Assembly: GCA_937896505.1 (NCBI GenBank)
Contig: CALBNP010000176.1
Span: forward strand, 1 to 30,071
Direction of reading: 5' to 3'
Length of the DNA stretch: 30,071 nucleotides
Origin: an uncultured Bacteroidales bacterium
GTDB taxonomy: Bacteria > Bacteroidota > Bacteroidia > Bacteroidales > F082
Shown here: positions 7,256-14,953 of the stretch, in pieces
Layout: the number at the start of each line of letters is the position of its first letter
Position numbering within the stretch: the first letter of the stretch is position 1
The notes under the pieces: model-generated
What the model was told of the DNA's origin: nothing
Database searches by the model: none
Seen by the model: the letters and a program-made list of their open reading frames with translations, nothing else
Made by a program: the position numbers and the translations under genes

Positions 7256-7765
7256 TCACCAATTCACCAATGCCTTGTTGAAAATATCCTCCACAAGCGC
7301 CTCGATGATCGTTGCCGAAAGGCTTTCCTGCACGGCATTCAAATCCTGGTCGCTGGGGTAATCCTCATATCTCGAAAATGAGCTTTCAAAATCCTTTGTA
7401 TCGTCTATACTATTTGAAAACCTGACATTTACGGTAATCGTAAGTCGGTTCATAGCTGCTGTTTGTCCCGCCGTGATGGCGATTGGCGTAGTCTGATAGT
7501 TTGTGATTTCGCCTTCAAAAGCGAGGTCGCCACCTTCTTCAACCATATCAAGCGGGGTCTGGTTCATCATCGCATCGCGCAACGCCGTCGTGAATTCATT
7601 GCTCAACGTCGGGCTGACGAGCTGTGCGTGATTGGGGAAATACTGGACCGAAATAGTTTTCGCTTCAGCAGGAATGGAAGCCCCCGAAAAGGAATAAATG
7701 CCGCAACCTTGGCAAACAACCGCCAAGACGATGCAAACCATTGCTATGAGACTCGATGATTTCAT
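7256..7765 (-). CDS. lptE: LPS-assembly lipoprotein LptE
   Basis: A 169-residue lipoprotein from ATG 7765. The frame extends eight codons upstream to a TTG, but ATG gives a normal signal peptide (MKSSSLIAMV onward) ending at a lipobox with Cys21 followed by GIYSFSG. GIYSFSG, then SIPAEAKTISVQYFPN, and a later VRFSNS strand are typical of Bacteroidota LptE. LptE plugs the LptD barrel and helps deliver lipopolysaccharide to the outer leaflet of the outer membrane. Elsewhere it lies in an activator, lptE, TPR, secG order. Here the TPR and SecG genes follow it directly, but three exported-protein genes separate it from the activator. The residue at -3 of the lipobox is Cys, which is unusual. lptD is not in the window. 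Confidence 0.78.
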   Translation of the reverse strand: MKSSSLIAMVCIVLAVVCQGCGIYSFSGASIPAEAKTISVQYFPNHAQLVSPTLSNEFTTALRDAMMNQTPLDMVEEGGDLAFEGEITNYQTTPIAITAGQTAAMNRLTITVNVRFSNSIDDTKDFESSFSRYEDYPSDQDLNAVQESLSATIIEALVEDIFNKALVNW

Positions 7766-7838
7766 TGTATCAGCTTTCAAGTATTTCAATTCTAAATTAA
7801 ATTCGTTGTATCTTCGATTTCTTAATTCATTTACACCG

Positions 7839-7886
7839 CCCCTTCGACTTGCTTCGGCTCCGCTCAGCAGCCACCGCTCAGGGAGC
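7839..7886. repeat. Dispersed palindromic repeat (CCCTTCGAC...GGGAGC type)
   Basis: A G/C-rich block in otherwise A/T-rich DNA between lptE and the TlpA-like gene. It starts CCCCTTCGACTTGC, contains TCGGCTCCGCTCAGC and ends CGCTCAGGGAGC. It resembles the common intergenic element whose ends are CCCTTCGAC and CTCAGGGAGC. Internal inverted arms (GCTCCGCTCAG against CACCGCTCAGG) are imperfect. No gene is involved. Confidence 0.55.
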
Positions 7887-7911
7887 TAATTCACTCATCA
7901 CCAATAACCAT

Positions 7912-9333
7912 TCACCTTCCCCCTTTCACCAAATACCAATCCACCCACGAGTCCATCTGACTGGCAGAATTGGGTCGCAAAACAATTTTTCGTTCATTAT
8001 CAAGCAAATAGAATGTCGGTGTAGCAAAAACATGATATTTTTCTACTATCGGGCTGTCCCATTTCCGAAAATCGCAAAGGCTGACGAAAGGGAAAATCTC
8101 CGTGAAATTCCTGAACGCGGTTTCATCTTCGTCGAGCGAAACGAAAACGACTTCAACGCCTTGCGATTTCCATTTTCCGTAGAGATTGGTCACCTGCAAC
8201 AGCTCCTGCGGGCATTGCGGGCACCAACTGGCACCGAAAACCAAAAGGACATATTGACTTGAGATTTCGGAAAGTTTCTTAGGAACTTTCGCATAGTTTG
8301 GAGCAACCACCTCCGACTTGAAACTGAAATCAGGAGCCACGTTGCCAACCTTCATGGAACGGTAGCTTTCCAACTGCGCGGCAAAATCGTTGTTGAGCGT
8401 ACAACCTTGCTCGTTCAGCAGTCTCAAAGCCAAATATTCCGACGCGCCAAAAAGGCTACGCTTTTCCAGGAACTTGAACAAATACTCGCTGACTGCATTC
8501 AGTTTTGCCTCGTCTTTCAACAGATTGTCAACCACGCAGTCGATGGAAATGTTCATTTCTTCATACACCGAATCCAAGACTTGTCCGCTGTTTTCGATGA
8601 GCCAGAAATGATTTTCGATGAGCAATTTCAGCAAGCCGCTCTTTTGCAGACGGTTGTCGCAATAATCAATATTTCGCAAGGCCGTCAAGATTTCAGGAAT
8701 CTCATCGGTTCGGTATTGCGCAATGGCGGGAACCGAGCTGACCAACTTTCGCATGGGCAAATACCAACCAATGTAATCGTCGCTAAAGGTATTGAAAATC
8801 AAGAATTTCTCTTCTTCTCCCTTTATTTCCGCTTGTGCCCAAATAATGGCTTGCTTTATGTCCTTGCACTTTGCAAAAATGGCATTCTCCTCATAGAGTT
8901 GTTCCAGAAAGCTCCATGCATTCAGGGCTTCTTCACGAACTGGATGTTCGGTGGCATACTGCGCAAAAACCTGATTTTGTCGGCCGTTGACGATTTCGAC
9001 ATTTTCCGTATCAGCAAAGTTTTTGCCATTCAACTGCAAGTTTTCATTTTCGGCCAAGACGACTAAAAACGTTTGGTTGTTTTCTGATGAAAGCATTGCC
9101 ATGCCACAATCTTTTTCGCCGAAAGAAAGGCTGAAAGTGCCTTCGGCATTGGTGGTCGTGCTATTAATAATATATGTGTCAAAGCCGGAAAAACCGACAA
9201 GACTGATTTCCTGTCCGGTATAATCCGAAAACACGCCCGTGACGGTGTTTTGTGCAAACATCGTCGACGTGACGAACAAGACAATACCGATTAGAAATGC
9301 TTTTTTCAAATTGTGATAATTATTTGGGATCAT
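7912..9333 (-). CDS. TlpA-like thioredoxin-fold protein with DUF4369-like N-terminus
   Basis: A 473-residue exported protein. A signal peptide ends TMFAQ at residue 28. Residues about 29-120 look like the DUF4369 beta domain found at the N-terminus of many Bacteroidota thioredoxin proteins. A helical middle region follows, and residues about 330-473 form a TlpA/AhpC-type thioredoxin domain with the redox motif WCPQC (Cys371, Cys374) and the cis-proline motif FATPTFYLLD. Such proteins reduce or exchange disulfides in the periplasm. Two starts are possible. ATG 9333 directly abuts a perfect palindrome, whereas TTG 9309 gives the more typical signal peptide beginning KKAFLIGIV. If the palindrome was inserted, the TTG may be the original start. 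It lies in the gap between FISUMP and lptE genes. Confidence 0.83.
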   Translation of the reverse strand: MIPNNYHNLKKAFLIGIVLFVTSTMFAQNTVTGVFSDYTGQEISLVGFSGFDTYIINSTTTNAEGTFSLSFGEKDCGMAMLSSENNQTFLVVLAENENLQLNGKNFADTENVEIVNGRQNQVFAQYATEHPVREEALNAWSFLEQLYEENAIFAKCKDIKQAIIWAQAEIKGEEEKFLIFNTFSDDYIGWYLPMRKLVSSVPAIAQYRTDEIPEILTALRNIDYCDNRLQKSGLLKLLIENHFWLIENSGQVLDSVYEEMNISIDCVVDNLLKDEAKLNAVSEYLFKFLEKRSLFGASEYLALRLLNEQGCTLNNDFAAQLESYRSMKVGNVAPDFSFKSEVVAPNYAKVPKKLSEISSQYVLLVFGASWCPQCPQELLQVTNLYGKWKSQGVEVVFVSLDEDETAFRNFTEIFPFVSLCDFRKWDSPIVEKYHVFATPTFYLLDNERKIVLRPNSASQMDSWVDWYLVKGGR

Positions 9334-9361
9334 GTAGAGACGTAGCGCGCTACGTCTCTAC
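9334..9361. repeat. Perfect 28-bp palindrome (REP-like)
   Basis: The half-site GTAGAGACGTAGCG is followed by its exact reverse complement, with no spacer. It fills most of the 39-base gap between the FISUMP and TlpA-like genes and touches the ATG at 9333. GTAGAGACG...CGTCTCTAC palindromes are a recurrent intergenic form in Bacteroidota. In RNA it would fold into a strong hairpin, with no T-run for termination. Confidence 0.9.
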
Positions 9362-9372
9362 AACATGACCAA

Positions 9373-10491
9373 TCAATCCTTAATGCAGCGGACGGAATAA
9401 CCGTAAGCGCGATATGGTGAATAGAATTCAGCGTGAGCGGCATCGAAATTCAGGCGCGAAGCCTTGGTGCCATCGACGGTGCTGGTCCAGTAGTAACCAT
9501 TGCTACCTGGGAGGACGAAAGCGCCATTGTTAGCCTCCGAATAGTGGCGACCACCGGCGCAAGGCAGCTTGAGAACTGACTCGAAAGCACCATTCAAATC
9601 CATGCTGCTCCAAGTGTTGCGTTCAGCGGTCCATTCGGCCTCGGTAGGGACACGGAAACCTTCTGGGCACGGATTGTTGATGCCGTTGACGCCTTGCCAA
9701 AGGTTATCGTTCTGTGTGCTACGCCAATCGTGAGGACTGTAAGTTGTCAAAATGAAATTGCCGTGGCCTGGGTTGTCGCCGTCGCTCAAAGTGGTGGTGC
9801 AGAACGAACTTCTCTCCTGGTGACCATCGTTGCCGCGGCCCCATTGGTACAAGTAGCCGTAGGAACTCAAATCATCAATGCTGGTTGCCACTTGCGAAGC
9901 GCCAAGGTTGCGGTCCATCCATTCGGCACCTGTGATTGGATTGATGACCGTGGTAACTTCACCCGAGCCACCGACCCATGTAGGAACGCCGTTGACTATT
10001 GTCAAGGTTGCGCCTTCGTCGCCAGCAGGAACGACGACCCATTGAGAACCATTCCAATACTGCATGTCGCCTGAATGATTACCAGCAGGGACGTTGCCAG
10101 CATACAAGGCGTAAGGAACGCTCATCAACTGGGTAGTACCTGAAATCGTGTAATTATTATAAGGTGCTTCAATAGCGGTCTCCATCTTTACGAAATAAGG
10201 GCCGTCAGCCCAATTGATGGCTGCAAAGTTGCCCGAAACGACCGTACCAGCGCCAATCTCGATGCTTGCCAAACCATTTGCGTTGGTAGTTGGAGTTTGC
10301 GTCTCGACATAGACAGCCGAACCGCTTGCCGAACCTTGCAGAATGCTAATCTGCATTCCAATTTGCGAACTCACGACTAATTCATTGGCGCTGTTGCGGA
10401 CAACAGCCTGATAACTCATTTTCTGAGGTGCTTGGGCAAAAACCTGCATTGCCACCAATGCAATTGCCAAAACTGATAGTATTCTTTTCAT
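9373..10491 (-). CDS. FISUMP-domain exported protein
   Basis: A 372-residue protein with a signal peptide ending VFAQ at residue 20. The N-terminal part (about 21-135), beginning APQKMSYQAVVRN and ending LMSVPYALYAGNV, is a beta-rich module common at the start of Bacteroidota surface proteins. Residues about 178-372 are a FISUMP domain (Fibrobacter succinogenes major paralogous domain): GAEWMDRNLGASQVAT, YLYQWGRGNDGH, NPCPEGFRVPTEAEW, YYWTSTVDG and the terminal YGYSVRCIKD are all family signatures. The biochemical role of this domain is unknown; proteins carrying it are exported. No separate T9SS domain follows. An AGGAG sequence eight bases before the ATG is a good Shine-Dalgarno site. Twelve bases separate it from the upstream T9SS gene, so they are co-transcribed. 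Confidence 0.88.
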   Translation of the reverse strand: MKRILSVLAIALVAMQVFAQAPQKMSYQAVVRNSANELVVSSQIGMQISILQGSASGSAVYVETQTPTTNANGLASIEIGAGTVVSGNFAAINWADGPYFVKMETAIEAPYNNYTISGTTQLMSVPYALYAGNVPAGNHSGDMQYWNGSQWVVVPAGDEGATLTIVNGVPTWVGGSGEVTTVINPITGAEWMDRNLGASQVATSIDDLSSYGYLYQWGRGNDGHQERSSFCTTTLSDGDNPGHGNFILTTYSPHDWRSTQNDNLWQGVNGINNPCPEGFRVPTEAEWTAERNTWSSMDLNGAFESVLKLPCAGGRHYSEANNGAFVLPGSNGYYWTSTVDGTKASRLNFDAAHAEFYSPYRAYGYSVRCIKD

Positions 10492-10495
10492 GTTG

Positions 10496-10503
10496 ATTTC
10501 TCC
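10496..10503 (-). promoter_or_regulatory. Shine-Dalgarno site of the FISUMP gene
   Basis: The minus strand reads TAAGGAGAAATCAACATG: AAGGAG just after the stop codon of the upstream gene, eight bases before the ATG at 10491. Real Shine-Dalgarno sites are rare in Bacteroidota, which makes it notable. Confidence 0.6.
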
Positions 10504-10983
10504 TTATTTTTTAATGATTTTAAATGATTTTACTGTTTCGTTTCCTTGGTTGACTTTCACGAAATAAGTGGCCGGAACCAAATCTTGCATATCAATACTC
10601 GTCTGATTTGCAACGACTTTTCCTGATTTCAGAAGTCTTCCGCTCATGTCGAACAACTGGTATGACAAATCGGATATTTCGTCCGAGGTTGTCAAGCAGA
10701 GATAATCCGTTGAAGGATTGGGATAGACCGACAAGCTGATGTTTTCGGCTTGTTCAGCGACCGACAGCACTGAGATTTCGTAAGGCTGTTGCACGCCTTC
10801 CGTCACGGAGCCATTAGGTCCTACATTGGTACTGAAAGCCATTTGGCCGACGGAAAAACTCACCGAGCCGCCATCGCCCATGGCATTGCCACCTGCAGCA
10901 TTCACGCTGACTTGAGCCTGTAATCCGAACGACACAAACAACAATGTCAGCAAAACGCTAATTTTCAAATGTTTGTATAGCAT
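10504..10983 (-). CDS. Small T9SS-sorted secreted protein
   Basis: A 159-residue exported protein. The signal peptide (1-23) ends LQAQ. A short Gly/Ser-rich module follows (about 24-70: SVNAAGGNAMGDGGSVSF, SVGQMAF, GSVTEGVQQPYEI). This recurring unit is found in many Bacteroidota secreted proteins directly before a sorting domain. Residues about 83-159 are a type A T9SS C-terminal domain (LSVYPNPSTDY, a middle FDMSGRLLKSG, ending KSFKIIKK). There is no visible catalytic domain, so it may be a surface or matrix component. It is preceded by an unusually perfect Shine-Dalgarno site (AAAGGAGGTCAA before ATG 10983) and sits 19 bases after the sigma-54 activator. Its function is not known. Confidence 0.82.
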   Translation of the reverse strand: MLYKHLKISVLLTLLFVSFGLQAQVSVNAAGGNAMGDGGSVSFSVGQMAFSTNVGPNGSVTEGVQQPYEISVLSVAEQAENISLSVYPNPSTDYLCLTTSDEISDLSYQLFDMSGRLLKSGKVVANQTSIDMQDLVPATYFVKVNQGNETVKSFKIIKK

Positions 10984-10987
10984 TTGA

Positions 10988-10994
10988 CCTCCTT
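10988..10994 (-). promoter_or_regulatory. Near-perfect Shine-Dalgarno site of the small T9SS gene
   Basis: The minus strand reads AAAGGAGGTCAAATG, with AAGGAGGT complementary to the 16S rRNA 3' end at normal spacing before the ATG at 10983. Other starts in the window that I inspected lack such a site. Confidence 0.7.
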
Positions 10995-11002
10995 TTTTAT
11001 TG

Positions 11003-12223
11003 TTATGATTCTAATTGATATTCCTTAATCTTTCTATAAAGTGTCCTTTCGCTGATGCCTAATTCCTTGGCGGCTTCCTTGCGGTGACCCTTATATTTAT
11101 CCAATGCCTTGATTATCATCTCCTTTTCGATTTGCATCAAAGAAAGGCTCTCGGTTTTAGACATGGCATTTTCCTCATTGGAAAGGATTTCCATACACCC
11201 TTGTTCAATATCTTCCGGCTCGTCCTCGCTGACGCGCGACACGACAGTATCACCAACAAGCGCCACCGTCGAAGCTACAGTATAATTCTGCTCCGGCTGC
11301 TGCCCATTCATCAGATGGTTGACCGTGTTACGCAATTCGGCGATGTCTTTCTTCATGTCGAAAAGCACACGATAAAGAATGTCGCGTTCCGACAAGCCTT
11401 CCGTCGATTCGTCTCTCGGGAGCAGGACCAAAGAAGTTGAAATTCTGTTGGGCAAATATTTCTCCAAGACTTCAGCCGTGATGACACGCTCCTTCTCGAT
11501 GATGGAAATCTGGTCGGTGATGTTTTTCAGCTGACGGATATTGCCGTCCCAACGATAGGATTCCAGCACTTTCACTGCCTCGGGTGTCAGTGAGATAGGC
11601 GTAGTATGACTAGCTTCAGCAAAATCGGAAGCGAACTTACGGAACAGCAGATGAATGTCACCCTGGCGCTCGCGCAATGCTGGAATATGAATCGGGATGG
11701 TGTTCAGGCGGTAGTACAAATCCTCGCGGAACTTTCCTTTCTCGATGGCCTCGGGCAGGTTGACATTGGTGGCAGCCACCACGCGGACATCGGTTTTCAT
11801 CACCTTCGAGCCGCCGACTTTGATGTATTCGCCATTTTCCAAAACGCGAAGCAGACGCGCCTGGGTCGAAAGCGGCAATTCGCCAACTTCATCCAAAAAC
11901 AAGGTGCCTTTGTCGGCAATTTCGAAATAACCTTTGCGGTCGGCGACGGCACCGGTAAAGGAACCTTTCTCGTGACCGAAAAGTTCCGAGTCGATAGTGC
12001 CTTCCGGAATAGCGCCGCAGTTGATGGCAAAATATTGTCCATGCTTGCGAGCGCTGTTCTGGTGAATGATTTTCGGAATGACATCCTTGCCCGTTCCGCT
12101 CTCGCCCGTGATGAGCACGGTGAGGTCGGTCATGGCAACCTGCGTGGCAATCTCAATGGCGTGATTCAGTTGCGGATCGTTGCCGATGATGCCAGCGTTT
12201 CTTTTTATCGATTGAACGTCCAT
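11003..12223 (-). CDS. Sigma-54-dependent Fis-family transcriptional activator without receiver domain
   Basis: A 406-residue bacterial enhancer-binding protein. The AAA+ domain occupies about residues 12-245: Walker A GESGTGKD at 40, the sigma-54 contact loop as GSFTGA at 87 (canonical GAFTGA), Walker B TLFLDEVGE at 107, and RLNTIPIHIPALRER. A linker of about 100 residues follows, then a Fis-type helix-turn-helix (about 360-403: RKEAAKELGISERTLYRKI). It should hydrolyse ATP to open promoters bound by sigma-54 RNA polymerase. No N-terminal response-regulator receiver is present, so control by phosphorylation is not expected; the signal is unknown. It lies 22 bases after pheT on the same strand. 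In relatives this activator is next to lptE; here three exported-protein genes come between. Confidence 0.92.
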   Translation of the reverse strand: MDVQSIKRNAGIIGNDPQLNHAIEIATQVAMTDLTVLITGESGTGKDVIPKIIHQNSARKHGQYFAINCGAIPEGTIDSELFGHEKGSFTGAVADRKGYFEIADKGTLFLDEVGELPLSTQARLLRVLENGEYIKVGGSKVMKTDVRVVAATNVNLPEAIEKGKFREDLYYRLNTIPIHIPALRERQGDIHLLFRKFASDFAEASHTTPISLTPEAVKVLESYRWDGNIRQLKNITDQISIIEKERVITAEVLEKYLPNRISTSLVLLPRDESTEGLSERDILYRVLFDMKKDIAELRNTVNHLMNGQQPEQNYTVASTVALVGDTVVSRVSEDEPEDIEQGCMEILSNEENAMSKTESLSLMQIEKEMIIKALDKYKGHRKEAAKELGISERTLYRKIKEYQLES

Positions 12224-12245
12224 ATCAGTTTTTGGTTGTTGGTTC

Positions 12246-14714
12246 TTATCTTAAAACTGCATTCAATTGTTGTTCAAGTGCGCCTTGAATCTTGCTCATG
12301 GTCTTTTCTATCACCTTGTCGGTCAAGGTGGTGGTGGTTGACATCAGGACAAAGCTCATGGCATATTGTTTCTTGCCTTCCGGAATCTTTTCGCCTTCGT
12401 AAACATCGAAGAGGCTCATCGACTGCAGTATTTTGTTTTCGGCCTTCATGGCGACTTTCTTCACTTCGTCGAAATTGACATTCTTGTCGAAAATCATGGC
12501 GAGGTCGCGGCGGACTGATGGGAATTTTGGCAGTGCGACAAACTGGATTTCAGCGGCCTTGGCAATGCTTTGCAACATCATTGTCCAGTTGAAGGTGGCA
12601 TAGAAGACATCTTTCTTCACATCGAATTGTTTCAAGGTCTTCTTGCTGAGTTTGCCGAAGGTCACAATCTCTTGACCGTCAATCATATAAACGGTTGAAT
12701 AATCGAAATGAGGCAACGTGCCTTCATTGACTTCGATGGCGTTGAGGTCGAATTTCATGTGCTGGAGAACGCTCATCACATATTGTTTCAAATCGAAGAA
12801 ATCAACGGCCTTGGCCTGATTGCTCCACAGTTCCTCCTGCTTGTTACCCGTGAGGAAAAGGTCGAGGCAATAGTGCTCGCTGTAAGGCGTGAGCGTGTGC
12901 TGCATATCCTGGACAGCCTTAGAATCAAAGAAATAGACGTTACCGAACTCGAAGAATTTCATGTCGTTCATCTTGCGGTTCTGGTTGAAGGCGATGGATT
13001 CGAGGCCGCCCCACATCAGGGTTTGGCGCAACACGTTGAGGTCGCTGCTCAACGGGTTCAGAATCTTCACGTTCTTGTCTTCGTCGAAAGCCTCGAAAGC
13101 GGTGCTGTAAGCGGCTTTGGTCAGCGAGTTGTTCATGATTTCGTAGAAGCCGTTGGCCACCAGCATGTCTGAAATCTTCTGCTGCAACTTGTTGGCATCA
13201 GGCTTGTTGGTGCGGCTGATGGAGGCGTTGATGCGGGTCGGAATGGCGATGTTGTCGTAACCGTAGATGCGTAGGATTTCCTCGACCACATCGGCGGGGC
13301 GGGTCACATCGACCTTGCAGGTAGGAACATTGATGAAAACGTGCTCATCGTTCTGTTCAACAACTTCACATTCAAGGCTCTTTAAGATGTTGACAGCTTG
13401 CGTTTTGTCAATTTCCTGACCGGCAACCTTGTTCAGATAAGCAAATTTCAAATCGACTTGTGCAGGCTTGAAATCACCGTTTTTCACATCCTTGATTTCG
13501 GATGAAATGGTTCCGCCAGCCAATTCCTTAATCAGCATGGCAGCGCGTTTCAGGGCGAAAATGGTGATGTTCGGGTCGGCACCGCGTTCATAACGGAAAG
13601 ATGCATCGGTCTGAAGGCCATGGTATTTAGCCGTTTTACGGATGGATGTCGGGTTGAAGTAAGCGCTTTCCAAGAAGACGTTGGTGGTCTCCATCGTGAC
13701 ACCCGATTTTTCGCCGCCGAACACACCAGCGATGCACATGGGTTCCTCGGCATTGCAAATCATCAGGTTGGTATCGGTGAGTTTGCGCTCAATGCCGTCC
13801 AAAGTGACGAAAGGCGTGTCTTTCGGCATACATTTCACCACGATTTTCTTACCAGCGACTTTGTCGGCATCGAAAGCGTGCATCGGCTGTCCGACTTCCA
13901 TCAAAACGTAGTTGGTGATATCGACAATGTTGTTGATGCTACGGATGCCAACGGCAGCGAGGCGGTTTTTCAGCCAAGCCGGCGATTCGGCAACCTTCAC
14001 GCCGCTGATGGTCAGGCCTGAATAACGCGGGCAAGCAGCCGTGTTTTCAACCTCGACTTCGATATTGTTATTGTTGTTTTCAACCTTAAAATCATCGACT
14101 GAAGGGATGACAAGGTGATATTGTGTGGTCTTTTCGCGTTGGTTGAGGGCAGCCACGAGGTCGCGTGCCGAACCAATGTGTGAGGTGGCATCGGAACGGT
14201 TGGCGGTGAGGCCAATCTCGATGGTATAATCCTGTTCGACAGGGAAATAGAAAGCAGCAGGCTTGCCAACTTCATAATCATCAGGCAGCACCATGATGCC
14301 ATCGTGCGAACTGCCAAGCTGCAATTCGTCTTCGGCGCAAATCATGCCTTCGGAGACTTCGCCACGGATTTTGCCTTTCTTGATGGTGAAGCTCTCGTCG
14401 CCTTTCCAAAGTTCGCAGCCGATGGTTGCCACTAAAACTTTCTGTCCGGCAGCCACATTAGGCGCACCGCACACGATGTGCAGCGGTTCGTCGCCACCAC
14501 AATCGACTGTGGTGATGTGCAAATGGTCGGAATTGGGATGCTCAACGCAAGTGAGCACCTTGCCCACCACGACGCCTTTCAGCGAACCCTTGACGGATTC
14601 GAACGGGGTGAGGTCTTCAACTTCCAAGCCTGTTGATGTCAGCACTTCGCTGACCTTTTCTGCCGAATATTCGCAATTGATGTACTGTTTCAGCCAGTTA
14701 TAAGAAATTTTCAT
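12246..14714 (-). CDS. pheT: Phenylalanine--tRNA ligase beta subunit
   Basis: An 822-residue PheT, the usual length of the bacterial beta subunit. It begins MKISYNWLKQYI at ATG 14714, the conserved start; longer in-frame TTG starts upstream overlap the promoter. A tRNA-binding OB fold (about 40-155) contains VEHPNSDHLHITTVD and IVCGAPNVAAGQKV. Then come the B3/B4 editing region (about 210-400), B5, the catalytic-like core with TLMWGGLESIAFNQNR, and a C-terminal FDX-ACB anticodon-binding domain (about 730-822, KFPSVRRDLAMIFD). With PheS, which is not in the window, it charges tRNA-Phe and edits mischarged tyrosine. It appears to head the minus-strand operon. An upstream -7 box lies at 14754-14761. 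Confidence 0.96.
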   Translation of the reverse strand: MKISYNWLKQYINCEYSAEKVSEVLTSTGLEVEDLTPFESVKGSLKGVVVGKVLTCVEHPNSDHLHITTVDCGGDEPLHIVCGAPNVAAGQKVLVATIGCELWKGDESFTIKKGKIRGEVSEGMICAEDELQLGSSHDGIMVLPDDYEVGKPAAFYFPVEQDYTIEIGLTANRSDATSHIGSARDLVAALNQREKTTQYHLVIPSVDDFKVENNNNNIEVEVENTAACPRYSGLTISGVKVAESPAWLKNRLAAVGIRSINNIVDITNYVLMEVGQPMHAFDADKVAGKKIVVKCMPKDTPFVTLDGIERKLTDTNLMICNAEEPMCIAGVFGGEKSGVTMETTNVFLESAYFNPTSIRKTAKYHGLQTDASFRYERGADPNITIFALKRAAMLIKELAGGTISSEIKDVKNGDFKPAQVDLKFAYLNKVAGQEIDKTQAVNILKSLECEVVEQNDEHVFINVPTCKVDVTRPADVVEEILRIYGYDNIAIPTRINASISRTNKPDANKLQQKISDMLVANGFYEIMNNSLTKAAYSTAFEAFDEDKNVKILNPLSSDLNVLRQTLMWGGLESIAFNQNRKMNDMKFFEFGNVYFFDSKAVQDMQHTLTPYSEHYCLDLFLTGNKQEELWSNQAKAVDFFDLKQYVMSVLQHMKFDLNAIEVNEGTLPHFDYSTVYMIDGQEIVTFGKLSKKTLKQFDVKKDVFYATFNWTMMLQSIAKAAEIQFVALPKFPSVRRDLAMIFDKNVNFDEVKKVAMKAENKILQSMSLFDVYEGEKIPEGKKQYAMSFVLMSTTTTLTDKVIEKTMSKIQGALEQQLNAVLR

Positions 14715-14753
14715 TGTATGATTGTGTTTTAATTTATTTCGTTTACAAAATGG

Positions 14754-14761
14754 CAAAAATA
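14754..14761 (-). promoter_or_regulatory. -7 box for pheT
   Basis: The minus strand reads TATTTTTG (TAnnTTTG), 39 bases upstream of the pheT ATG. A TTTG lies further upstream on the same strand but at only 11 bases spacing, so the -33 element is uncertain. Confidence 0.5.
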
Positions 14762-14875
14762 CGAAATTCTGCCAAAATGTCACGAAAAATTTTCATGTTC
14801 CGAAAAAATTCATTGAAATCAGGAACTTATTTTGTCTAGACAGCTCAACAAAACCAGCCAAACATCAACATTAAT

Positions 14876-14913
14876 TACATCAAATTTCGGTTTCAGAACC
14901 ATGTTTTGATGTA
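14876..14913. promoter_or_regulatory. Inverted repeat over the -33 element of the kinase-porW promoter
   Basis: TACATCAAA (14876-14884) and TTTGATGTA (14905-14913) are perfect 9-base arms; between them GGTT-TCAG-AACC forms a small inner hairpin. The right arm contains the -33 TTTG at 14905-14908. A protein bound to the arms would block or recruit RNA polymerase, so an operator role is plausible. Confidence 0.4.
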
Positions 14914-14938
14914 GGTACGGAAATAATGACTATATTTG
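14905..14938 (+). promoter_or_regulatory. Promoter of the kinase-porW operon
   Basis: TTTG (-33) at 14905-14908 and TATATTTG (-7, TAnnTTTG) at 14931-14938 with a 22-base spacer, close to the Bacteroidota consensus. The ATG at 14954 is 16 bases downstream, so the leader would be very short. It also rules out a TTG start at 14936, which lies inside the -7 box. Confidence 0.65.
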
Positions 14939-14953
14939 CGCCCAAATACATTA

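Noticed and set aside
11606..12478. A 290-codon plus-strand frame opposite the sigma-54 activator and pheT
   Set aside because: It is antisense to two clear genes on the other strand and has no recognisable protein features.
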